This document shows, in pieces, positions 54,901 to 64,000 of a DNA stretch of 64,000 nt (positions are counted from its first letter, which is position 1; every line of letters begins with the position of its first letter). This DNA comes from Pseudomonadaceae bacterium (GTDB lineage: Bacteria; Pseudomonadota; Gammaproteobacteria; Pseudomonadales; Azotimanducaceae), in contig JANSXA010000002.1 in the NCBI GenBank assembly GCA_024743175.1, positions 248,001-312,000 on the forward strand. The letters run 5' to 3'. The notes below the pieces were generated by a model that did not search any database, was not told where the DNA came from, and saw nothing but the letters and a program-made list of their open reading frames with translations. The position numbers and the translations under genes are program-made.

Positions 54901-56045
54901 CCTAACGCTTCATATAAGTTGATGAGGTTTTTATGCAGTTCGACTTCGTACAGCTCATAAATCTCTTTGCGCAGATCAGCACGAAAGCCGAATTCCGCCT
55001 GTGCATCATCGAACGACCACCAGAAAGCTGCCGGCCCAACCGGAATAACGTCTTTGTGGCTCCAGGGTTTAGCAATGAGGCCAAACTGAGCGCGCATATC
55101 AAGCAGCGCATCTTTAAATCGATTTTCAGTTTTGGATATTTCTTCGGCAACAAGCAGCCACTGTTCAAACTGCTGAGTATCAACCAGCTCGAGCTCGCCG
55201 GATTGCTGATCGCCGGCATCGCGTTTACGCCGGCGCTCCAGCACCGCTTCAAGATCAGAGACCTGATCGAGCTGAGAGATCATGCCACCGACAAATTTGC
55301 CAACAAACACTTCCTGAAACTTCTCAACGGCATCCAGGGCTTCAAAATAGCGCGTCTGTACTGCGTTGGTGCCTGCATCCCGGGCTTTGACAAGGAGGTC
55401 TTGAGCCAGAGACTTACAGAATCCTGCCGCCAGGCGCGATGAAGCGCGCTTGGTAACTGCCTGTACACGCTGGGTCAGCTTAGCTGCAGCTGCTTCAGTC
55501 AAGCGCGGATCGCGCAAGCCGCCGTCTTTCTTTTTGCTGCCCGGTGTACTGGTTCCGCCGCTCTTCGACTGAGTCGACTTGCGCTGTTGAACCGCGGTGT
55601 CTGCAGTGCCCGCTGACGAATCTGCGGATGCATCTGAGACCTGTCCGACATCCGGCAGATCATCAACGCTGGCTTCGTCAATTTCCGGTGCGGCAGTGCC
55701 CGTTGCTACTGCAAAATCAACAAGGTTTTTGAACGCACGGCTTTCAAGCCCACTTTCAAAACAAACGCCCAGACCGTTACCCCCTTCCAGTACCCGGGCT
55801 ACTTTTGCCTGAGTACGAAAGTGTTCCTGACCGACCGGTGTTGCGACTGAGAAATGCAGTGCCACACTGTCGCCAGCGGCGATATCGGCGCCGGTAGCAT
55901 CTAAAGAGCGAGAGCCTGCACCGCCGGTTAACAACATGCCTTCTTCACAGAAGTCACGTATGGAACAAAGCCAGGAACGGCCTTGTGCCGGATGCACTAA
56001 CGCAGAGAGTTGAATAGGTTGTCTGGAGAATTTGCGGCGATTCAA
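51954..56045 (-). CDS. PilZ-DUF1631-GGDEF-EAL c-di-GMP signalling protein
   Basis: The 1363-residue protein begins with a PilZ domain (MNRRKFSRQPIQLSALVHP; about 1-115), then a Ser/Thr/Lys-rich linker, then a long mostly helical DUF1631 region (about 175-900). A GGDEF domain carries an intact RLGGDEFG (1015-1019), but the inhibitory RxxD site is replaced (K at -9, Q at -6). The EAL domain has EIL in place of EAL, with catalytic Asn (INVSG), FEITET, LDDFGTG, VKIDG, VAEYVED and QGYQISKP present. Both enzymatic activities look possible. Its output is unknown. It is a lone gene between argF and another cyclase. Confidence 0.85.
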   Translation of the reverse strand: MNRRKFSRQPIQLSALVHPAQGRSWLCSIRDFCEEGMLLTGGAGSRSLDATGADIAAGDSVALHFSVATPVGQEHFRTQAKVARVLEGGNGLGVCFESGLESRAFKNLVDFAVATGTAAPEIDEASVDDLPDVGQVSDASADSSAGTADTAVQQRKSTQSKSGGTSTPGSKKKDGGLRDPRLTEAAAAKLTQRVQAVTKRASSRLAAGFCKSLAQDLLVKARDAGTNAVQTRYFEALDAVEKFQEVFVGKFVGGMISQLDQVSDLEAVLERRRKRDAGDQQSGELELVDTQQFEQWLLVAEEISKTENRFKDALLDMRAQFGLIAKPWSHKDVIPVGPAAFWWSFDDAQAEFGFRADLRKEIYELYEVELHKNLINLYEALGKLFADSGQLPALEELREALQPKYTVRNRAGVNVTPQDYQDMDQTMREVAMAADGVGAGRVADNPYVQAGGAGSPAYDTARTILNLKRRTEELLGRPREPSLAPANARADETYNPDDIIEALGVIQSELGDAPLSDTRLKPRLMEVLHNKHGDQKGLSEDIFDTLQVMEGLVGSLTDDKLITDGVRDWVQRLEVTLNKLAARDPGFLASDPANPHSAVQMLNQLARLGNSSDVNQGIEREVGRQVDEVLQRVVKDYDTNPEIFSDAVDELHPLIDRQSRTYRGNVERTVRASEGQQKLARARRAVLNEVEQRIGGKDVPELMLELLNPGWRNLMVHTHLRHGPDSNEWRDQLSMVDQLMGQLNGSIKENDADFIEPDKLLRRVVEGLNSISFDPSKCTPLIMHMSSALVGDTTGKKAPVKNVAVKAQEVEQALGLDGLLPEVDPQIESADESVRDSWSHAVERARRIQIGEWLAASDRDGRPLILSVAFVGDDAASFVLVNRKGVKTLERSLKEMADDLHQGRITLLDDYDLPLMERASQRMLENMHNQLAFQASHDDLTQLMNRKEFERVIDASLTQAKAKGNQHALLYLDLDQFKIVNNTSGHKAGDELLRTIGEALSTEHGKDDQRIARLGGDEFGLLLEDVESIDAREVAESVLETIRNVAFEWEGRTYNLTASMGLVFLDQSTDSVDSIMQHADEACFSAKDAGRNRVQEYELGDKQMMERHGAMEWVTQLDAALEDDRLILNCQRIQPINGSTDMNDVHYEILLTMLDELGDVVAPTELINAAETYNRMTTIDRWVIRNVLQWMSDNRSLLDDFGGFAINVSGHSVNDSTFPDFVLEQFGKTQAPTAKVCFEITETAAIANLDNAIDFMNRMRIIGCRFSLDDFGTGLSSYSYLRNLPVDYVKIDGVFVKDIAENPADYAVVRSINEIGHYMGKRTVAEYVEDMQILDSLKEIGVDFAQGYQISKPGLLSDLRITA

Positions 56046-56247
56046 ACTTGTGTCATCCGTTTACACGTGCGTTTTAACGCTCGGAAGATAACCGATCTGG
56101 TGCTTAAGCGAAACAAAGAAGCCGCTGCGAAGCCCACAGCTGCTGGAGCAATTGGCGTTCACGGCGTGATTTTGCGCACGTTTTGGTACACGAACCTCAA
56201 CACGGCAGGGACTAAGGCCGGATTAAGAGAAACAGATGCCCGCGCGG

Positions 56248-57315
56248 CTAGGCCAGTACAACGCGATCGCGGCCGCTGCGTTTTGCCTGATAAAGGGCTT
56301 CATCCGCACGATTGATCAGGTCCTGCACACGTTCACCCACCTGATAGCTGGCAATCCCAACAGAAACTGTCATTTTGAAAGCGTTGTCGGTGCCGGGTAT
56401 CCACATCTGTCGAGTGTGATCGGCAAGGCGCTGCGCCACCCGATTTGCGGTGCCGGTATCCGCATCGACCAACACCAGCAAAAACTCCTCACCACCAAAA
56501 CGGGCCACATAGTCAACGTTGCGCACAACCGCGCTGGCCAGTTCAGCAAATTGTTTGAGTGCCACATCACCTACTGCGTGACCATAGCGGTCGTTTACCA
56601 CCTTGAAATGATCCAGGTCGCAATAACACAGCGTGAACGTCTGCGCGCCGCGATCCGCAAGCGCTTTCTGACGCGCCAACAGTTCAGTTATCGAGCGCCG
56701 GTTGTGCAGACCGGTGAGGTCGTCTTTGAGGGCCATGTCCTGCAACCGTTCCATCGCATCGCGCAGGCCACGATTGCGCTCCAGGAGACCGTCGCGCATC
56801 GCCTGGAACTCGGTCCCAATCAGCAGGACACCGGCGAGCAGAGCGGCGAAGGCGAGACCGGTGAACACCTCAATATTCAGATCAACTGCGTCTACCGCAG
56901 TCAGATAGACCACGCCTGAGAGATAGACACTCGCGGTGACCATCGATACCAGCATCACCTGACTGCGCGCCAGGTGAATGGCTGCATACATCACACCGTA
57001 CAGCGGTACCGCCAACAACAGCAGACGCAAGAGGCTCGGTACCAGAATGGCCAGACTCACCGCACCGATATTGCACCAGATCATCCTGGACATGATCACG
57101 GTGTCGGCGTCGAGGCGAGCGAGGCGTACCGGCCGTAACACCAGCGCCACAAATCCACACAGCCAGAGCGGCACCCACAGCCAGTAAAGCACCGGGTCCA
57201 TCTGCAGTTCGCCGGCCTGGAGTAAGGACCAGGTCAGCGAAACGAAGGCCGCAAGACCGGCAATGACCAGGGCAGGCCGCACCAGACGCGGGTAAGTTTG
57301 AGCATTGATATCCAC
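56248..57315 (-). CDS. Membrane-bound diguanylate cyclase
   Basis: The 355-residue protein has six or so N-terminal membrane helices (about 15-175) forming a MASE-like sensor, a short coiled linker (LLERNRGLRDAMERLQDMAL), and a GGDEF domain with LTGLHNRRSI, DLDHFKVVNDRYGH and RFGGEEFLLVL. The inhibitory site RNVD lies exactly where expected, so product feedback is likely. The start codon is GTG. It would synthesise c-di-GMP. The proximity to the PilZ-DUF1631-GGDEF-EAL gene (202 bp) suggests, but does not prove, a shared circuit. Confidence 0.92.
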   Translation of the reverse strand: MDINAQTYPRLVRPALVIAGLAAFVSLTWSLLQAGELQMDPVLYWLWVPLWLCGFVALVLRPVRLARLDADTVIMSRMIWCNIGAVSLAILVPSLLRLLLLAVPLYGVMYAAIHLARSQVMLVSMVTASVYLSGVVYLTAVDAVDLNIEVFTGLAFAALLAGVLLIGTEFQAMRDGLLERNRGLRDAMERLQDMALKDDLTGLHNRRSITELLARQKALADRGAQTFTLCYCDLDHFKVVNDRYGHAVGDVALKQFAELASAVVRNVDYVARFGGEEFLLVLVDADTGTANRVAQRLADHTRQMWIPGTDNAFKMTVSVGIASYQVGERVQDLINRADEALYQAKRSGRDRVVLA

Positions 57316-57430
57316 GGCGCCATTGTAGTTAAACGCTGTGGGACTCCCGTATGGAACTGTAATGACTGTGTAACTTACTTAACTAAAGATGCTCACAGGG
57401 CCTCTACGTAGTACACGTGTGCGGTGGATA

Positions 57431-58954
<1,524 letters not shown>

Positions 58955-59090
58955 GAAACTAAAAAAAGATGAAATACTGACGCTACCCTAATGCATTCAA
59001 TTGGTGGGAATAAAGTCCAAAAACGCTCTGTCGCGGCCTGCAGGGCCACCACCGCCTGCTGCACACAGTTCATACCGAACTACTCACAGG

Positions 59091-59099
59091 TTATCCACA
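59091..59099 (+). promoter_or_regulatory. DnaA box upstream of nrdA (1)
   Basis: TTATCCACA is the perfect high-affinity DnaA box. It lies about 27 bp upstream of the first NrdR-like box. DnaA control of nrdAB is known in E. coli, where DnaA boxes occur in the promoter. Confidence 0.65.
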
Positions 59100-59125
59100 G
59101 ACAAATCCTTGCAAACTGGGTTCTA

Positions 59126-59141
59126 TCCCATTATCTTGTGC
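59126..59141 (+). promoter_or_regulatory. NrdR-box-like site (1)
   Basis: The 16-mer TCCCATTATCTTGTGC agrees with the NrdR consensus acaCwAtATaTwGtgt at about 11 positions, including the central TAT core and the GTG end. Its start is 31 bp from the start of the second box. Confidence 0.6.
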
Positions 59142-59151
59142 TTCTTCGCGC

Positions 59152-59179
59152 TTGAACCCCTACATATGGGGTCTAAAAA
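59152..59179 (+). promoter_or_regulatory. Tentative nrdA promoter overlapping NrdR box 2
   Basis: TTGAAC at 59152-59157 and CTAAAA at 59174-59179 are 16 bp apart and enclose the second NrdR-like box, so NrdR binding would block polymerase. The -10 match is poor. TTGACC at 59182 is an alternative -35 but has no good partner. The leader would be about 380 nt. Confidence 0.3.
59157..59172 (+). promoter_or_regulatory. NrdR-box-like site (2)
   Basis: CCCCTACATATGGGGT agrees with the NrdR consensus at about 11 of 16 positions and is itself nearly palindromic. The 31-bp centre-to-centre distance to the first box is three helical turns, the spacing known for tandem NrdR sites upstream of ribonucleotide reductase genes. 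Confidence 0.65.
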
Positions 59180-59252
59180 ACTTGACCCAGTCAAATTTTT
59201 TTTAGCGTTACAGCCCCAAAACAGTGCATATTGGGCGGCCAACAGGGCCATT

Positions 59253-59261
59253 TTATGCACA
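59253..59261 (+). promoter_or_regulatory. DnaA box upstream of nrdA (2)
   Basis: TTATGCACA fits the DnaA consensus TTwTnCACA and has the same orientation as the box at 59091, 162 bp away. The two boxes flank the NrdR-like sites and the likely promoter. Confidence 0.55.
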
Positions 59262-59315
59262 ATAATAGGGCTAGAGGGGGCGGGTTCGTGTGTGATTGAA
59301 TCACCTGATAGCAGG

Positions 59316-59334
59316 CATCTACTTCCTGTAGATG
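59316..59334 (+). repeat. Leader hairpin: 7-bp perfect inverted repeat
   Basis: CATCTAC and GTAGATG pair perfectly around TTCCT in the presumed nrdA leader. No T run follows, so it is not an intrinsic terminator. Confidence 0.5.
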
Positions 59335-59397
59335 TTGGACAATTTGGGTGGTGAGCGTCTTATCGCAAACCCACAACAAAGTACCTTCATCGAATGT

Positions 59398-59415
59398 CAT
59401 AAGAACTGTCTTATG
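59398..59415 (+). repeat. Leader hairpin: 7-bp perfect inverted repeat
   Basis: CATAAGA and TCTTATG pair perfectly around an ACTG tetraloop in the presumed nrdA leader, about 150 bases before the start codon. Confidence 0.5.
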
Positions 59416-59560
59416 TCTGCCGCAATCGATGAATAGATAACAAACAGACCAATGCACCTTGTTCATGCAGGGTGCTTTCCTAACGAAAGGTGTAATGCAC
59501 TCGCTAGGATCGATGTACGTAAAAGTCGATACCACAAAATCAGGAGCACTAAACAAAGTC

Positions 59561-62557
<2,997 letters not shown>

Positions 62558-62585
62558 ACGGCATGACAAAAGGAGAATTAGGATA

Positions 62586-63959
62586 ATGTTAAGTTGGGAC
62601 GACTATAACGAAGATGACAGCACACGCGATGTTAAAAACGCGGCAGCTGCAAAGACAATCGATGAACCGCAGGCGGCGGTGGAAATACAGGTAGAAGTAC
62701 CTGTTGCACCTGCTGCACCTGCTGCTGTTATACCGGAGCCTCAAGTACAGGCTTCAGTTGCTGCACCGGCACCTGATGTGCCGCCAGCAACCCCGCCTGC
62801 ACAACCAATGCTTGAACAACCAAAAGCTGAACAACCAGCGGTTGCACCCACCATTCCCGAGGCGGCCGTTGCTGAACAGGCGCCAATGGCGCCGGTTGTA
62901 CCGCCAGCTTTACCTTCGGCACACATAGAACCGGAAACAACAGAACGTGTCACGGTTGACCAGAAGGCAATGATCAATTGTCGTGCAGACCTGAACCAGC
63001 TGGTACCGTTCAAGTACGACTGGGCCTGGCAGAAGTACCTCGACGGTTGTGCCAATCACTGGATGCCCCAGGAAGTAAACATGACCGCAGACATCGCGTT
63101 GTGGAAATCCGATAGCGGACTCAGCGACGATGAGCGCATCATCATCAAGCGTAACCTCGGGTTTTTCTCGACCGCTGACTCTCTGGTGGCCAACAACCTG
63201 GTTCTGGCGATTTATCGGCTCATTACCAATCCGGAATGTCGCCAGTATCTGCTGCGCCAGGCTTTTGAAGAGGCTATTCATACTCACGCGTATCAATACT
63301 GTATTGAATCGCTGGGAATGGATGAAGGCGAAATTTTCAACATGTACCACGAAATACCGTGTGTGGCGAAAAAAGCCAGCTGGGCCTTGCAGTACACGCG
63401 TGAAATCAACGACCCGACATTTAATACAGGCACCGTTGAGACCGACAAGGCGCTGTTGAAAAACCTGATCGCGTACTATTGTGTACTGGAAGGTATCTTT
63501 TTCTACTGCGGGTTCACCCAGATTCTGTCCATGGGCCGGCGCAACAAGATGACCGGCACCTCAGAACAGTTCCAGTACATCCTGCGGGATGAGTCCATGC
63601 ACGTGAACTTTGGCATCGATGTCATTAACCAGATCAAACTGGAAAACCCACATCTGTGGGATAGTGAGATGCAGGCACTTGCACGGCATATGATCCTGGA
63701 AGGCACTGACCTGGAAATTGCATACGCACGGGATACCATGCCCCGCGGTGTCCTGGGCATGAACGCCAACATAATGGAAGAGTATCTGCAGTTTATTGCC
63801 AACCGCCGCCTGGCCCAGATTGGCCTCGGAGAGCAATACGCCGGCGTTAAGAACCCCTTCCCATGGATGTCAGAAATCATGGATTTAAAGAAAGAGAAAA
63901 ACTTCTTTGAAACCAGGGTTACTGACTACCAGACCGGTGGTGCATTGAGCTGGGACTGA
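62586..63959 (+). CDS. nrdB: Class Ia ribonucleoside-diphosphate reductase, beta subunit
   Basis: The 457-residue radical subunit has iron ligands and tyrosyl radical residue in [10 protein letters not shown] (Asp), [12 protein letters not shown] (Glu, His, radical Tyr), [10 protein letters not shown] (Glu) and [10 protein letters not shown] (Glu, His). Interaction tail residues are at the C-terminus (GGALSWD). Between [11 protein letters not shown] and the core at [15 protein letters not shown] lies a linker of about 100 residues, unusually rich in Pro, Ala, Val and Gln. Pseudomonas NrdB has a shorter version. It starts 28 bp after nrdA, with AGGAG upstream. Confidence 0.96.
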   Translation: MLSWDDYNEDDSTRDVKNAAAAKTIDEPQAAVEIQVEVPVAPAAPAAVIPEPQVQASVAAPAPDVPPATPPAQPMLEQPKAEQPAVAPTIPEAAVAEQAPMAPVVPPALPSAHIEPETTERVTVDQKAMINCRADLNQLVPFKYDWAWQKYLDGCANHWMPQEVNMTADIALWKSDSGLSDDERIIIKRNLGFFSTADSLVANNLVLAIYRLITNPECRQYLLRQAFEEAIHTHAYQYCIESLGMDEGEIFNMYHEIPCVAKKASWALQYTREINDPTFNTGTVETDKALLKNLIAYYCVLEGIFFYCGFTQILSMGRRNKMTGTSEQFQYILRDESMHVNFGIDVINQIKLENPHLWDSEMQALARHMILEGTDLEIAYARDTMPRGVLGMNANIMEEYLQFIANRRLAQIGLGEQYAGVKNPFPWMSEIMDLKKEKNFFETRVTDYQTGGALSWD

Positions 63960-63974
63960 TCGCGGTCTAACATA

Positions 63975-64000
63975 AAGCCCCCACCGTTTCGGCGCTGGGG
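63975..64000 (+). terminator. Probable terminator after nrdB, cut by the window edge
   Basis: AAAGCCCCCACCG, a TTTC loop and CGGCGCTGGGG make most of a GC-rich hairpin 15 bp after the nrdB stop codon. The expected rest of the right arm and the T tract fall beyond the window. It would close the nrdAB transcript. Confidence 0.7.

Larger units (their letters stand above)
58955..59560. other. 606-bp glpK/nrdA intergenic region
   Basis: This is the only gap over 300 bp in the window. The first 135 bp must contain the leftward glpK promoter, which I cannot place confidently. The rest belongs to nrdA: a DnaA box at 59091, two NrdR-like boxes at 59126 and 59157, a second DnaA box at 59253, and a long leader with several perfect small inverted repeats (59316-59334, 59398-59415, and nested arms at 59454-59501). 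The last 100 bp are in frame with nrdA but unlike its N-terminus. Confidence 0.6.

Noticed and set aside
59459-59560. 34-codon N-terminal extension of nrdA from a TTG
   Set aside because: These residues are unlike Pseudomonas-type NrdA, which begins near MQTD-like sequence, and the extension lies in a hairpin-rich leader.

Overview
This window is chromosomal core genome of a gammaproteobacterium of the Pseudomonadales/Cellvibrionales kind. The evidence is gene order as much as protein identity: gyrA-serC-pheA-hisC-tyrA-cmk-rpsA-ihfB-lapA-lapB, mtaD-ubiG-yciK, scpA-scpB-rluB, purM-DUF2066-hda, mrp-dcd next to metG, rnf-nth, motY-rnt-grxD, argD-argF and nrdA-nrdB are all arrangements familiar from Pseudomonas and its marine relatives. 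An aerobic, Na+-motile marine lifestyle (MotY, Rnf, class Ia ribonucleotide reductase) is an inference. There are no rRNA or tRNA genes, no insertion sequences, no prophage and no CRISPR array. Coding density is very high and only one gap exceeds 300 bp.

Layout. 1-11.6 kb, leftward: a long co-directional block from gyrA down to lapB and a cut-off ComEA-like gene, covering supercoiling, serine and aromatic amino acid synthesis, CMP kinase, ribosomal protein S1, IHF and LPS-synthesis control. 11.6-15.7 kb, rightward: mtaD, ubiG, yciK and a degenerate GGDEF protein. 15.7-20.1 kb, leftward: rluB, scpB, scpA, trpS and a YciO-type protein. 20.1-25.3 kb, rightward: yciB, an SH3 protein, an unusual pdxJ, a periplasmic cyclophilin, a membrane-anchored cold-shock protein and argS. 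25.4-34.1 kb: desaturase, sulfurtransferase-mnmC, serA, and an operon DUF2066-CDP-alcohol transferase-hda-murG-like. 34.2-43.4 kb: purM, mrp-dcd, metG, a five-gene rnf operon and nth. 43.4-48.4 kb: murI, a zinc-ribbon protein, argG, motY, rnt, grxD. 48.5-51.9 kb: a MalY-type C-S lyase and argD-argF. 52-57.3 kb: two c-di-GMP enzymes, one a 1363-residue PilZ-DUF1631-GGDEF-EAL protein. 57.4-64 kb: glpK and nrdA-nrdB with a large regulatory upstream region.

The most unusual item is the rnf operon. It has rnfA, B, D, G and E but no rnfC. Its RnfB carries, after the normal RnfB domains, the two-cluster ferredoxin module that normally sits at the C-terminus of RnfC, giving 20 cysteines in five cluster motifs. 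The NADH/FMN half of RnfC is absent. Other notable points: the nrdA upstream region has two NrdR-box-like sites exactly 31 bp apart and two DnaA boxes, followed by a roughly 380-nt leader with hairpins; pdxJ looks like the Bacteroidetes type; a murG-like gene outside the cell-division cluster has Firmicute-type motifs; aroA, mupP and purN are missing from positions where relatives usually have them; and mtaD appears to be leaderless. All family assignments come from reading motifs; no database search was run.
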